Shown here: piece after piece, positions 9,324 to 18,592 of the stretch
How positions within the stretch are numbered: the first letter of the stretch is position 1
Layout of the letters: each line of letters opens with the position of its first letter
Assembly: GCA_964600785.1 (NCBI GenBank)
Contig: CAZRKH010000127.1
Coordinates: 8,530 to 72,529, forward strand
Direction of reading: 5' to 3'
DNA: 64,000 nucleotides
Source of the DNA: M30B53 sp964600785
GTDB lineage: Bacteria; Planctomycetota; Planctomycetia; Pirellulales; UBA1268
Notes under the pieces: model-generated
What the model was told of the DNA's origin: nothing
Seen by the model: only the letters and a program-made list of their open reading frames with translations
Databases searched by the model: none
Made by a program: the position numbers and the translations under genes

Positions 9324-9755
9324 CTACCTGGGGCGGCGGGCGATTCGCAGCATGCTCCGAGCCGCCTGCGCCGCATGCAGCCGCTCATTGATCGCCTCGT
9401 TGCCAACCGCTGGGCTGCCTTTGATCCGCTCGAGTTCCTGCTTGGCCTGCTGCGGATCGATCGCCGAGGCCGCCACGGCACGGTCGGTGATCACCGTCAC
9501 CTTATCCTGGCCTGCCTCGACGAATCCTCCTTCCACGAAGTAGCTTGCCTCGGCGGCACCGCCGCCGCCGGCGATCCGCACCTCGCCCGCCCCGAGCCGT
9601 CCAATGAAGGGGGCATGGCCGTAGGCCACGCCGCGGAGACCGTCGTAGAGCGGCAGTTGCACCGATCTGGCGGCTGTGTCAAGCACCACCGCCTCGGGGG
9701 TCACAATCACGCACTGGATCGTGCGGCTGCCTGAGTTTTTGCTGCTGTCGCTCAT
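9324..9755 (-). CDS. atpC: ATP synthase F1 epsilon subunit
   Basis: The last gene of the ATP synthase operon. The 143-aa epsilon subunit is part of the central stalk and modulates ATPase activity. The N-terminal beta-sandwich is recognisable (IVTPEAVVLD, GVAYGHAPFIGRLGAGEVRI), followed by a helical C-terminal part with many alanine and arginine residues. It starts 20 bases after atpD stops. Confidence 0.93.
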   Translation of the reverse strand: MSDSSKNSGSRTIQCVIVTPEAVVLDTAARSVQLPLYDGLRGVAYGHAPFIGRLGAGEVRIAGGGGAAEASYFVEGGFVEAGQDKVTVITDRAVAASAIDPQQAKQELERIKGSPAVGNEAINERLHAAQAARSMLRIARRPR

Positions 9756-9775
9756 GGCGGGTGGCTCCGCGTGCC

Positions 9776-11227
9776 TCAGGCCTTACTCTTTTCAGCCATC
9801 TTCTTCGCCTGCTCCTCCGCCTGCTCGATCGGGCCGACGTACATGAAGGCCTGCTCGGGCAGGTGATCCCACTTGCCGTCGGCGATCTCCTCGAAGGAAC
9901 GGATCGTGTCTTCCAGGCTCGTGATCTCACCCGGCTTACCGGTGAACACCTCCGCCACGAGGAACGGCTGGGAAAGAAAACGTTCCATCCGCCGGGCCCG
10001 GTGTACCACGAGTTTGTCCTCTTCGGAGAGTTCGTCCACGCCGAGAATAGCGATGATGTCCTGGAGTTCCCGGTATCGCTGCAGTGTTCGCTGCACGCGA
10101 CGAGCCACTTCATAGTGTCGCTCGCCGACGAACTGCGGGTCAAGGATCCGGCTCGAGGAGGCGAGCGGATCGACAGCCGGGTAGATGCCCTTCTCCGAGA
10201 TCGACCGCTCGAGGTAGATGAAGGCGTCGAGATTGCCGAAGGCGGTGGCCGGGGCGGGGTCGGTCGGGTCGTCGGCCGGCACGTAGACCGCCTGCACCGA
10301 GGTGATCGCCCCCTTGGCGGTGCTCGTGATCCGTTCCTGCAGGGCACCCATCTCGGTGGCCAGCGTCGGCTGGTAGCCCACGGCACTGGGCATCCGGCCG
10401 AGCAGGGCCGAGACTTCGCTGCCCGCCTGCGAGAAGCGGAAGATGTTGTCGACGAACAGCAGGGTGTCGGCCCCGGTTGTGTCGCGAAAATACTCGGCCA
10501 TCGTCAGGGCCGAGAGGGCCACTCGCAGCCGGGCCCCCGGCGGCTCGTTCATCTGGCCGAAGACCATGCAGGTCTGCTCGATGACGTTGCGGCCGGTGTC
10601 GCCGATCTTCGCTTCCTGCATCTCGAGCCACAGATCGGTCCCCTCGCGGGTACGTTCACCGACGCCCGCGAAGACCGAATAGCCGCCGTGGCTGCTGGCG
10701 ATGCGGGCGATCAGTTCGGTAAGGATCACGGTCTTGCCCAGGCCGGCCCCGCCGAAGAGCCCCGCCTTGCCGCCGCGGACGAACGGCGTCAGAAGATCGA
10801 TGACCTTGATCCCGGTCTCGAAGATTTCCGTGCGGGTCGAGATCTCGGTCAACGCGGGAGGGTCGCGGTGAATCGGCCACCGTTCGGTGGCGGCCACCTC
10901 GCCCCGCCCGTCGATCGGTTCGCCAAGCAGGTTGAAGACGCGACCGAGGGTCGAGGGCCCCACCGGCACGCTCACCGGAGCTCCGGTGTCGACGCACTCG
11001 TCCCCGCGGATCATGCCGTCGGTGCCGCCGAGCGCCACGCAGCGAACCTTGCCGCCGCCGAGATGCTGCTGCACTTCGCCCACGAGGTGCAGGGAAACGC
11101 CCTTCCGATCCGAATCGATGCGGAGGGCGTTGTAGATCGCGGGGATGTGTCCCTCGGGAAACTCGACATCGAAGGTCGAGCCGATGACCTGGGTGACATG
11201 GCCGGTGGAGGTCGCGGTGGTGGACAT
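9776..11227 (-). CDS. atpD: ATP synthase F1 beta subunit
   Basis: The catalytic subunit of F1, 483 aa. The P-loop is GGAGLGKT (residues 159-166), with leucine where valine is usual. It is followed by the catalytic Glu region (GVGERTREGTDL) and the ALSALTMAEYFRD and DNIFRF motifs. The N-terminal beta-barrel starts at about residue 10 (HVTQVIGSTFDVEFP). The start is ATG at 11227, 57 bases after atpG. Together with atpA this places the operon in the regular F-type family, not the alternate Na+ N-ATPase type. Confidence 0.97.
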   Translation of the reverse strand: MSTTATSTGHVTQVIGSTFDVEFPEGHIPAIYNALRIDSDRKGVSLHLVGEVQQHLGGGKVRCVALGGTDGMIRGDECVDTGAPVSVPVGPSTLGRVFNLLGEPIDGRGEVAATERWPIHRDPPALTEISTRTEIFETGIKVIDLLTPFVRGGKAGLFGGAGLGKTVILTELIARIASSHGGYSVFAGVGERTREGTDLWLEMQEAKIGDTGRNVIEQTCMVFGQMNEPPGARLRVALSALTMAEYFRDTTGADTLLFVDNIFRFSQAGSEVSALLGRMPSAVGYQPTLATEMGALQERITSTAKGAITSVQAVYVPADDPTDPAPATAFGNLDAFIYLERSISEKGIYPAVDPLASSSRILDPQFVGERHYEVARRVQRTLQRYRELQDIIAILGVDELSEEDKLVVHRARRMERFLSQPFLVAEVFTGKPGEITSLEDTIRSFEEIADGKWDHLPEQAFMYVGPIEQAEEQAKKMAEKSKA

Positions 11228-11284
11228 GCGGTTCCTGCTGGAAAGTGGGGAAAGCGTGGGGGGGGAGGTTTGGTGTCGGTCTGG

Positions 11285-12163
11285 TCAGCCCTCGAGCGCC
11301 TCGACGCCGCCGAGGATCTCCATGATCTCGCCGGTGATCTGCGACTGGCGTGCCCGGTTGTACTGCATCGAGAGGTGGCGGATCAGCCCGGTGGCGTTTT
11401 CGCTGGCCGCCTTCATCGCCATCATCCGCGAAACCTGCTCGCTGACGGCCGAGTCGAGAAAACACTTGAACAGCCGCGCGAGGAAACTTGCCGGCAGGAT
11501 CTCTTCGAGAATGCTCTCGGCCGAGGGGTAGAAGTCATGCTCTGCCGAGCCCGCCGCGACCGGAGCCTCGTCATCGTCGACGGGTGCGGCCAGCGGCAGC
11601 AGGGTCTCGGTGGTCGCCTCCTGGCGGGCGATGCTGTCGAAGCGGGTGAAGACCACGTCAAGCTGGTCGATCTCCCCGGCCGCGTAGGCCCGGAGGTAAT
11701 TGCGGCCGATTTGGGCGACTTCGGCAAACGACGGCTTGTCCTCAAACTCGGTGTAGCGGGCATCGACGGGAATCGAGCGGAAGCGGAAGGCGGCGATTCC
11801 TCGCTTGCCGGAGCAGGCGAGGTGCACGGGCACCTGCTCGCTGTTCCACTGGCCGATCACCGCCATCGCCTGGCGGACGACGTTGGAGTTGTAGCCGCCG
11901 CAGAGGCCCCGATTGCCGGTGAGCACGAGAACCGCGGCCCGGCGGGTGGGCCGCACGTCGAGCAGCGGATGGACCACGCCCGCTCCGGCAGAGGCGATGT
12001 TCTCGAGCATCGCCGCCAGGCGGGAGGTGTAGGCTCTGGCGGCCACCGAACGATCCATTGCCTTCTTGAACCTGGCGGTGGCGATCAGCTCCATCGTCCG
12101 CGTGATCTTGCGGATGTTGCGGACCGATTTGCGGCGTCGATCAAGTGCCCTGGCTTTGGCCAT
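11285..12163 (-). CDS. atpG: ATP synthase F1 gamma subunit
   Basis: The rotating central-stalk subunit, 292 aa. The conserved N-terminal helix reads ALDRRRKSVRNIRKITRTME, and the C-terminal helix ends in NRARQSQITGEIMEI. The frame extends upstream to 12277, but the family-typical start is ATG 12163 (MAKARALDRRR), 50 bases after atpA. A short acidic insertion (PVDDDEAPV) lies in the middle of the protein. Confidence 0.95.
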   Translation of the reverse strand: MAKARALDRRRKSVRNIRKITRTMELIATARFKKAMDRSVAARAYTSRLAAMLENIASAGAGVVHPLLDVRPTRRAAVLVLTGNRGLCGGYNSNVVRQAMAVIGQWNSEQVPVHLACSGKRGIAAFRFRSIPVDARYTEFEDKPSFAEVAQIGRNYLRAYAAGEIDQLDVVFTRFDSIARQEATTETLLPLAAPVDDDEAPVAAGSAEHDFYPSAESILEEILPASFLARLFKCFLDSAVSEQVSRMMAMKAASENATGLIRHLSMQYNRARQSQITGEIMEILGGVEALEG

Positions 12164-12213
12164 TCGCTGTCTTTTCCTGGTTGGTGTCCCCGGCTGGTGG
12201 TCGCCGGGGCCGC

Positions 12214-13773
12214 TCAGCCGCCGACCGCCGCCGGCTGGGCTGCGGCCGAGCCCTTCGCGGCGGGCCTCACCGCCCACTGCCGCTTGAACTCGGCGATCGC
12301 CGCCTCGAGCTGCCGCTGGGTCTCGTCATCGAGCGCTTTCGTCTCCTCAATCTGGCTGCGAAGCTCCGGCACCTGGTCGCGGACGAAGGTCAAAAACTCC
12401 TTCTCGAAGCGGCCGACATCCTCGCGGCGGACGTCATCGAGGTGGCCGCGGGTGCCGGCGTAGATGCTCATCACCTGGTCGACCACGTCCATCGGGGCGT
12501 ACTGGCCCTGTTTGAGCAGCTCCACCATGCGGTAGCCACGGTCGAGCCGTGACTGCGTGGCGGCGTCGAGATCGGTACCAAGCTGGGCGAAGGCCTCGAG
12601 TTCCCGGAAGGAAGCGAGGTCGAGCCGCAGGCCGCCAGCCACCTTCTTCATCGCCTTGATCTGAGCCGCCCCGCCGACGCGGGAGACGGAGATACCGACA
12701 TTCATCGCTGGTCGCTGCCCGGCAAAGAAAAGATCGGGCTGCAGATAGATCTGGCCGTCGGTGATCGAGATCACGTTGGTTGGAATGTAGGCCGAGACTT
12801 CGCCCTCGAGCGTCTCGATGATCGGCAGGCTGGTCAGCGAGCCTCCACCCTGCTCGTCGGAAAGCTTCGCCGACCGCTCGAGCAGCCGGCTGTGGGCGTA
12901 GAAGACGTCGCCCGGATAGGCCTCGCGACCCGGCGGCCGCCGCATCAACAACGAAAGCTGGCGGTAGGCCTGGGCCTGCTTGGAGAGGTCGTCGTAGACG
13001 ATCAGGGCGTGCTGGCCGTTGTACATGAAGTGCTCGGCCATCGCGGTGCCGGCATAGGGGGCGATGTACTGAAGCGGTGCCGGGGTACTGGCCCCCGAGA
13101 CGATCACGGTGGTGTAGTCCATCGCCCCGTGCTTCCGCAGCACGTCGATCACCACGGCGACCGTCGAGTCTTTCTGACCGACCGCAACATAGAAACACTT
13201 CACGCCGCTGTTTTTCTGATTGATGATCGCGTCGATACCGACCGCCGTCTTGCCCGTCTTGCGGTCGCCGATGATCAGTTCCCGCTGGCCGCGGCCGATC
13301 GGAGTCATCGCGTCAATCGCCTTGATGCCGGTCTGAAGCGGCTCGCGAACCGGCTGGCGGTCGGCCACCCCGGGGGCGAGCGTCTCGACAGGGCGTCGCT
13401 CGCCGCCGCCCACCGGTCCCTTGCCATCGAGCGGGTTGCCGAGCGGATCGAGCACGCGGCCGATCACGCCGTCTCCGACCGGCACGCTGAGCAACTGCCC
13501 GGTGCTTTTGACCTCGTCTCCCTCGGTGACCTGCAGGTAGTCGCCCAGGATGATCACACCGACCGAGTTTTCCTCGAGATTGAAGGCCAGCCCCGTGACG
13601 CCGCCCGGGAACTCGACCATCTCGCCGGCCATCACGCCGGAGAGGCCCCAGACCCGCGCGATCCCGTCTCCCACCTCGAGCACCCGGCCCACCTCGCGGA
13701 CGTCGATGCTCGTGGCGTAGTGCTCGATTTCCTCACGGAGTACCGAGGCGATCTCGTCGGTGTTGAATTTCAT
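12214..13773 (-). CDS. atpA: ATP synthase F1 alpha subunit
   Basis: The non-catalytic nucleotide-binding subunit, 519 aa. The P-loop is GDRKTGKTAVG (lysine where glutamine is usual), and the arginine-finger segment is GISVSRVGGAAQ. The N-terminal delta-binding region (FNTDEIASVLREEIEHY) is intact. The C-terminal tail after about residue 500 is alanine-rich and longer than average. Its start lies inside the end of atpH (41-base overlap), suggesting coupled translation. Confidence 0.97.
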   Translation of the reverse strand: MKFNTDEIASVLREEIEHYATSIDVREVGRVLEVGDGIARVWGLSGVMAGEMVEFPGGVTGLAFNLEENSVGVIILGDYLQVTEGDEVKSTGQLLSVPVGDGVIGRVLDPLGNPLDGKGPVGGGERRPVETLAPGVADRQPVREPLQTGIKAIDAMTPIGRGQRELIIGDRKTGKTAVGIDAIINQKNSGVKCFYVAVGQKDSTVAVVIDVLRKHGAMDYTTVIVSGASTPAPLQYIAPYAGTAMAEHFMYNGQHALIVYDDLSKQAQAYRQLSLLMRRPPGREAYPGDVFYAHSRLLERSAKLSDEQGGGSLTSLPIIETLEGEVSAYIPTNVISITDGQIYLQPDLFFAGQRPAMNVGISVSRVGGAAQIKAMKKVAGGLRLDLASFRELEAFAQLGTDLDAATQSRLDRGYRMVELLKQGQYAPMDVVDQVMSIYAGTRGHLDDVRREDVGRFEKEFLTFVRDQVPELRSQIEETKALDDETQRQLEAAIAEFKRQWAVRPAAKGSAAAQPAAVGG

Positions 13774-14371
13774 GTGAACTCCTTTGGGAGAGCCGCGCGG
13801 CGAGCCGATGGAGGCCCGTCGCCACGGATTTGTCGTAGATGGTGTCGCCGATCCGCACGACGAGTCCGCCGATCAAGGCGGGATCGGTCGTGAAGCTGGG
13901 TGAAATGGAGAGGCCCGTCGATTGTTCCACGGCCGCCACCGTCTCGCTGCGGAGGGGTTCCTCGAGGGCCGCGGCGGTGGTGAACACGGCCTGGGTGCGT
14001 CCGGAGAGGGAGTCGGCGAGCGTCTTGGCGGCGTCCAAAACCGCAGGCAGCAGCCCGAGCCGGCCGTGCCGAGCGAGCACCTGCAGCACGTGAAGGGTGG
14101 TCTGGAGCACACGGCCCTCGAGAAGTTTCGCCAGCAAAGCCTGCTTCTCGGCCACGTCGATCCGAGGTGAGTCGAACACCGCCAGGGCTCCGGGGGCCGC
14201 CGGCAGCAGGTCGTGCACGACCTGCCCGAGTTCATCAATTACCTCATTGCGATTGCCCGCCGCGGAGGCGGCCTCCACCACAGCCCGGGCATAGACCTTC
14301 GCGATGCCCACCGCGGAGGGGTCGTCGGCGGGGCCACGTTGCTTTGAAATTGATTCAGTCTCGCGCTGCAT
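13733..14371 (-). CDS. atpH: ATP synthase F1 delta subunit
   Basis: Connects F1 to the peripheral stalk. The 212-aa protein shows the family helices (AKVYARAVVEAASAAG, IDVAEKQALLAKLLEG) and the C-terminal signature PALIGGLVVRIGDTIYDKSV. It has a short extra N-terminus of about 20 residues. The reading frame continues 41 bases into atpA, so the last residues (after LSQRSS) come from atpA's leader and are not part of the conserved domain. Confidence 0.93.
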   Translation of the reverse strand: MQRETESISKQRGPADDPSAVGIAKVYARAVVEAASAAGNRNEVIDELGQVVHDLLPAAPGALAVFDSPRIDVAEKQALLAKLLEGRVLQTTLHVLQVLARHGRLGLLPAVLDAAKTLADSLSGRTQAVFTTAAALEEPLRSETVAAVEQSTGLSISPSFTTDPALIGGLVVRIGDTIYDKSVATGLHRLAARLSQRSSHEIQHRRDRLGTP

Positions 14372-14398
14372 TGCTGGTCGTTGCCGTGGGCCCGCCGC

Positions 14399-15148
14399 TC
14401 AGTTGAGGCTCGGTCTCGAGCGGATGTCGGCAAGCGACTCCCGCACGAGCCGTGCCTGATCCTCGGCCCCGATCTTCTCCTTGATAAATTTGCCGGCCAC
14501 CTCGACCGCGAGATCGCCCGCCTTCTGCGAGATCGTGGCGAGCGCGTCGTCGGTCGCCAGTCTGATATCCCGGCGGGCCCGTGCGTGCTCCTCCTCGGCC
14601 GCCTTGCGGGCCTCGGCAATGATTGTGGTTCGGGTGCCTTCGGCGTCGCGGCGAGCCTCCTCGAGCATGCCGCGAACCTCCTCGGCAGCCTCGGCGAGCC
14701 GCCGCTCGTAGCTGGCGAGCATTCCCTTCGCCTCGTCGTGGGCCGCCCGGGTCGCGGCGATCGTTTCGGCGATCCCCCGTTCCCGCTTCTCGAGGCCTTC
14801 CATGATCGGCTTCCAGGCGAAGGTTGTCAGCAGGATCAGCAGAAGCACGAAGACCGCGAAAGACCACAGTGCCAGGTCGAGTTGGAACCAGGCCGGGCTC
14901 TCGAAATCTTCCTGGCTCACTCCCGGCGGCGGATTATGGCCGATCTCCGGGGCGTGGTCGCCACCGTGATCCTGGCCGTGGGCGGAGTGGGCAGCGGCAG
15001 AGTCGGCGGCCTTGGTGACCACGGGGGCGGCTGCCGTCGCCAGGACGACCATCACCGCGGTCACCGATGTCACGAGACCTCGATGGCCGCCACGGCACAA
15101 CGCCGCGACGCCGTAGGCGGCTGCCGGGACCGGGAATGACAGTGGCAT
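14399..15148 (-). CDS. atpF: ATP synthase Fo subunit b
   Basis: The peripheral-stalk subunit, 249 aa, longer than the usual 155-170. The canonical part begins near residue 90: a membrane segment (WSFAVFVLLLILLTTFAWKP), then a long charged coiled coil (ERGIAETIAATRAAHDEAKG onward). The first 90 residues hold a hydrophobic, signal-like stretch (TSVTAVMVVLATAAAPVVT) and a His/Gly-rich segment (HGQDHGGDHAPE). Such an exported N-terminal extension is reported for planctomycete b subunits. I chose ATG 15148; the open frame continues to 15508 but that part overlaps atpE. Confidence 0.9.
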   Translation of the reverse strand: MPLSFPVPAAAYGVAALCRGGHRGLVTSVTAVMVVLATAAAPVVTKAADSAAAHSAHGQDHGGDHAPEIGHNPPPGVSQEDFESPAWFQLDLALWSFAVFVLLLILLTTFAWKPIMEGLEKRERGIAETIAATRAAHDEAKGMLASYERRLAEAAEEVRGMLEEARRDAEGTRTTIIAEARKAAEEEHARARRDIRLATDDALATISQKAGDLAVEVAGKFIKEKIGAEDQARLVRESLADIRSRPSLN

Positions 15149-15258
15149 GCGATTTGGCTCCTCGCGAAAGTTCGTCGATAACGTCGGGGGCGGGCGGCGT
15201 CTGCCGGATGCCGCCCTGCCCCGCGTCGCTATCGGGGATCGTGCCGGGCTCTCGCCTC

Positions 15259-15573
15259 TCACTTCCCCGAGCAGATGAACAGGGCGTAGAAGGTGAAGCC
15301 CTCGATGAGTGCCGCTGCGATGATCATCGCCGTCTGGATCGAGCCGGCCACCTCGGGCTGGCGGGCCATGCCGTCGTAGGCACTCGCGGCGAGCCGGCTG
15401 ATGCCGAAGGCCGCGCCGATCACGGTCAGGCCGACGCCAAAGGAGGCCGTGAGATCGATCAGGGCCGGGCTGCCGCCCGCTTCCTGGGCGAGGGCGACGT
15501 CGGCACACAGGAAGGTGGCCGCAACGGCCGCCACGGCGGAGAGCGTACGGACGGAGAAAAGCGAACGGATCAT
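15259..15573 (-). CDS. atpE: ATP synthase Fo subunit c
   Basis: The rotor-ring proteolipid, 104 aa. Two membrane helices are visible, with the ion-binding Glu in AAALIEGFTFYAL and the polar loop ARQPE. The residue after the Glu is Gly and the first helix lacks the Gln of Na+-binding rings, so protons are the likely ion. It is longer than the usual 75-85 aa because of a signal-peptide-like N-terminus ending VALAQEAG, which may be cleaved. I chose ATG 15573 because it lies right behind atpB and gives this signal. Confidence 0.93.
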   Translation of the reverse strand: MIRSLFSVRTLSAVAAVAATFLCADVALAQEAGGSPALIDLTASFGVGLTVIGAAFGISRLAASAYDGMARQPEVAGSIQTAMIIAAALIEGFTFYALFICSGK

Positions 15574-15688
15574 GCGGGGGGAAACTCCTTGCGATACGAG
15601 GGACCGGACCGCTCGGTCCGGAGAATTGACAGGGAAACGGGATCGGTGAGGAAACGCCTCCTGACGGCCGCCCATGCCGGCGACAAGC

Positions 15689-16708
15689 CTAATGCTGGTG
15701 CACCGAAGCGCCAATGAACAGTGCCGAAAGAAAGGTGAAAATGTACGCTTGCAGGAAGGCCACGAACAATTCGAGCACGCTGAAAAGCGTGCTGCTGACG
15801 ACGCTGATGCCGGTAACGGTCGCCCACATGCCCGTCGAGTAGCTCGCCGCGGCGGTGATCAGCCCCATGATTCCCAGCAGCACGAGGTGACCTGCCACCA
15901 TGTTGGCCAGGAGCCGGACCGCGAGAATCAGGTGCTTGATGCACAGCCCGAGCATTTCGATCGCGAAGATCATCGGTTTCAACAGGATTGCCAGCGGTAG
16001 CGGGAGGTCCATGCTCGGCACCTGATTGGTGAAAAACCCGACCACCCCGAACCGCATCATCCCGGCAACCACGACCGTGCCGAAGGTCACCGCCGCGAGG
16101 GCCAGGGTCACCGAAAACGAAGCGGTCGGCGAGCCGGCCCAGGGAACCATGCCCAGCAGGTTGCAGCCGAGCACGAAAAAAAAGAGCGTCAGGAGCAACG
16201 GCACGAATCGGTCGCCCTCGTGTGCCAACGGGACCGCGGCCGCGGCTGCTCCACCGCCATGGCCGGACTCACCGCCGTGGTTGTCGTGGGAGTCAATCGC
16301 GGGCCTCGCGATCGAGTCGCGGATAAACATCACGAACGCCTCGAAGAAGTTCGCGAAGCGTCCTCGCGGCGGATCACCCGAGGAGAGCAGTCGAGCCAGC
16401 CGTGTGAAAAGCACCAGCAGGATCGCCGCGAGCACGATCTCGAGGATCATGAACTTGGAGATTCCGAAGCCGTTTTTGACGGCATAGAGACTGTCGAGTT
16501 CGGCAAACGGCTGGGGGATCAGAATCTTGCCGTCCATCGCCTCGTTGAACTCCGCGAGGCTGGGCATCTCGCGTCCCTCGCCCTCGAAGGGCGCTTTGAG
16601 AAACCCCGGCACGTCGTCATACGACTCGTAACCCTGCCGCCACATCGGCTTGGGCACCTCGAAGAAGTAGGTGTCTTTGAGGTGGTAGATCGGATTGTGG
16701 TCGGACAT
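15689..16708 (-). CDS. atpB: ATP synthase Fo subunit a
   Basis: The stator proton-channel subunit, 339 aa. The essential arginine lies in LAVRLLANMVAGH, and the last helices (ELFVAFLQAYIFTFLSALFI) are typical. The N-terminal 85 residues are hydrophilic and followed by a His-rich loop (HDNHGGESGHGGG), making it longer than the E. coli protein (271 aa). It precedes atpE by 115 bases. Confidence 0.94.
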   Translation of the reverse strand: MSDHNPIYHLKDTYFFEVPKPMWRQGYESYDDVPGFLKAPFEGEGREMPSLAEFNEAMDGKILIPQPFAELDSLYAVKNGFGISKFMILEIVLAAILLVLFTRLARLLSSGDPPRGRFANFFEAFVMFIRDSIARPAIDSHDNHGGESGHGGGAAAAAVPLAHEGDRFVPLLLTLFFFVLGCNLLGMVPWAGSPTASFSVTLALAAVTFGTVVVAGMMRFGVVGFFTNQVPSMDLPLPLAILLKPMIFAIEMLGLCIKHLILAVRLLANMVAGHLVLLGIMGLITAAASYSTGMWATVTGISVVSSTLFSVLELFVAFLQAYIFTFLSALFIGASVHQH

Positions 16709-16793
16709 CGGCTCGGCTGCGGGTGGCCGGGAAATTGGAGTTGGCCGCGGAGTGGGCCGGGGCCGAGAGTGTGTTCACCCGAGGGCCGCGACG

Positions 16794-17219
16794 TCAATTC
16801 GCGTCTTTGGCGCGGCCGCGGCGGGCCGCTCCGGCCCCCTCCATGATGTGCAAAAAAACGTCGGTGGCAAGCAGGACGAGATAAAAGATCACCAGGAATT
16901 CCCTCGCCCCGCCCGCGGCCAGTGGCCCGCCGGTGGACGCCAGCCAGGCGAGGGCCGCCAAGGGGGGGGTCAGTCTCACGAGCGTCGCGGCGGTGCCCGT
17001 TGCCGCGGCGATTCCCGGGCTGCGGCCCCTGCCCCAGCGGGCGATCAGCCAGCCGCCGAGGCTGCCGGACATCACGACCACCGCGGCGAATCCCACCGCC
17101 TGCCGCCGGGCAGGGCCGGTATCACCGATCGCCAGGGCGATGCCCGCGGCAACCGCCAGTACGGCCGCCAAAAGCCCGGCTCCGGCCAGAGTCGCGGTCA
17201 AGCTTTCGGTCCTGCTCAT
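16794..17219 (-). CDS. Small membrane protein in the atpI position
   Basis: A 141-aa protein with about four hydrophobic segments (about 10-30, 40-60, 75-95 and 105-125) and a basic C-terminus. It overlaps the atpZ-like gene by four bases and precedes atpB, which is the usual place of atpI, a Mg2+/assembly factor for the c-ring. The sequence itself is not conserved enough for me to be sure of the family, so the assignment rests mostly on position and topology. Confidence 0.6.
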   Translation of the reverse strand: MSRTESLTATLAGAGLLAAVLAVAAGIALAIGDTGPARRQAVGFAAVVVMSGSLGGWLIARWGRGRSPGIAAATGTAATLVRLTPPLAALAWLASTGGPLAAGGAREFLVIFYLVLLATDVFLHIMEGAGAARRGRAKDAN

Positions 17220-17434
17220 CGCTGCTGCCCGCCTGTGGTCATTCGAATCAGCCAGGTCAGCCCGACCACGAAGCCGATGATGAGGCCCACCAGCCCGAAA
17301 ATCCTGGTCTCCAGCCGGGTGTCGAGTGAGTTGCCGGCCACCGCCGGCAGGAACATTGCAACGCCCACCGCCATGATTCGTGAGGCCCAGGAGAAAGCCT
17401 CGCCGAGAGGGGAGCGTTGCGGCTGGGGTGACAT
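17216..17434 (-). CDS. atpZ: AtpZ/AtpI-type small membrane protein
   Basis: A 72-aa protein with two membrane segments. The second (FGLVGLIIGFVVGLTWLIRM) matches the usual pattern of AtpZ/ATPase-gene-1 proteins, which often head atp operons. I chose ATG 17434; the longer open frame upstream is antisense-like and unsupported. Its stop overlaps the start of the next membrane gene. It begins 52 bases after the adenylate cyclase stops, so transcription from that gene could continue into the atp operon. Confidence 0.65.
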   Translation of the reverse strand: MSPQPQRSPLGEAFSWASRIMAVGVAMFLPAVAGNSLDTRLETRIFGLVGLIIGFVVGLTWLIRMTTGGQQR

Positions 17435-17486
17435 CGGGTGGCTCCGGGGACCCCGGGGAGGCAACGAGTTCAATCCGCCGGCCGGA

Positions 17487-18566
17487 TCATGAGGGGCCCA
17501 GCAGGAATGCGGTTCGCACCGGCCCCTTGCCCTTGACCTCGATCTCGCCGCGGTCCTCGAAGCGGAATCGCAGGCCCAAAGCCTCGCGAGTCGGCTGGCT
17601 GACGTGGACCCGCGAAGGCTGGCCGTGAGACTCCATGCGGCTGGCAAGGTTCACCGTATCCCCCCAGAGATCGTAGGTAAACTTGTGCGTTCCGATCACG
17701 CCGGCGACTACCGGTCCGGTGTGAATCCCGATCCGCACCTCCATCGGAAGGCCGCGGGACCGCATGATTTGCCCAAACGAGCGGAGCATGCCGAGAGCCA
17801 TGGTGGCGACGGCGTCGGCATGGTCGGCCCGCGGCAATGGCAGCCCTGCCACCGCCATGTAGGCGTCGCCGATGGTCTTGATCTTCTCCACGCCATGGTC
17901 GATGGCGAGCCGATCGAACGCCGAGAAGATTTCATCAAGCAGGTCGACGAGTTCGCGGGGCTCGACACGGTGTGAAAACTGCGTGAAGCCGCAGAGATCG
18001 GCGAAGAGCACCGAGACTGCCGGAAACAGCTCGGCGATCGTGCCGGAGTCTTCCTTCAGTCGCCCGGCGATCTCCGCGGGCAGGATGTTGAGCAGGAGCC
18101 GCTCCGACTTCTCCTTCTCCCGCTCGAGGTCGGCCAGCGACCGCTCCAGCGCCGAGAAGGCCTCGTTCCGCTCGATCAGCCGGCTGAAGGCCTCGGAGTG
18201 AACCCGCAGGCGAGCGAGCAGCTCGACCCGGTCGGGAAGTTTCACGAGGTAATCGCTGGCCCCGTTGGTGAGCATCTCGGCCTTGACCGCCGGCTCCTCC
18301 TTCGCCGAGAGCACGATCACCGGCACGTCGCGGGTGGCCGACACGCTACGAAAACGGCGGACCATGTCGAGGCCCTCGATGCCGGGCATCACGAGGTCCT
18401 GCATGATCACCGTCGGGCGGAACGCTCCGGCGACATCGAGGGCGGCATCAGCCTCCCGGCAGAATTCAAACGCCACGTCGGGCTCGTCTGCGATCAGCCT
18501 CCGTACCGCCTCGCCGAAGATCGGCTGGTCGTCGACGAGCAGCACGCGATGCCGTGGGCCCGCCAT
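17487..18566 (-). CDS. Response regulator with class III adenylate cyclase domain
   Basis: A cytoplasmic 359-aa protein that should make cAMP under control of a sensor kinase. The receiver domain covers about 5-125 (VLLVDDQPIF, phospho-acceptor Asp in VIMQDLVMPG, Lys in LVKLPD). A coiled-coil linker (about 130-165) leads to the cyclase domain (about 175-359). All catalytic residues are visible: metal-binding Asp in VLFADLCGFT and KTIGDAYM, the adenine-selecting Lys in EKIKTIGD and Asp in YDLWGD, and the transition-state Asn/Arg in TVNLASRM. The Lys/Asp pair indicates ATP, not GTP, as substrate. I chose ATG 18566; the open frame runs much further upstream but passes through tRNA-Gln. It lies directly before the atp operon. 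Confidence 0.93.
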   Translation of the reverse strand: MAGPRHRVLLVDDQPIFGEAVRRLIADEPDVAFEFCREADAALDVAGAFRPTVIMQDLVMPGIEGLDMVRRFRSVSATRDVPVIVLSAKEEPAVKAEMLTNGASDYLVKLPDRVELLARLRVHSEAFSRLIERNEAFSALERSLADLEREKEKSERLLLNILPAEIAGRLKEDSGTIAELFPAVSVLFADLCGFTQFSHRVEPRELVDLLDEIFSAFDRLAIDHGVEKIKTIGDAYMAVAGLPLPRADHADAVATMALGMLRSFGQIMRSRGLPMEVRIGIHTGPVVAGVIGTHKFTYDLWGDTVNLASRMESHGQPSRVHVSQPTREALGLRFRFEDRGEIEVKGKGPVRTAFLLGPS

Positions 18567-18592
18567 GGTCAGACTGTGCCGGGAAAAGTGAA

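Noticed and set aside
9761..12463. A 900-codon open frame antisense to atpD, atpG and atpA
   Set aside because: It mirrors conserved genes on the other strand and has low-complexity His/Gly/Arg content with no domain.
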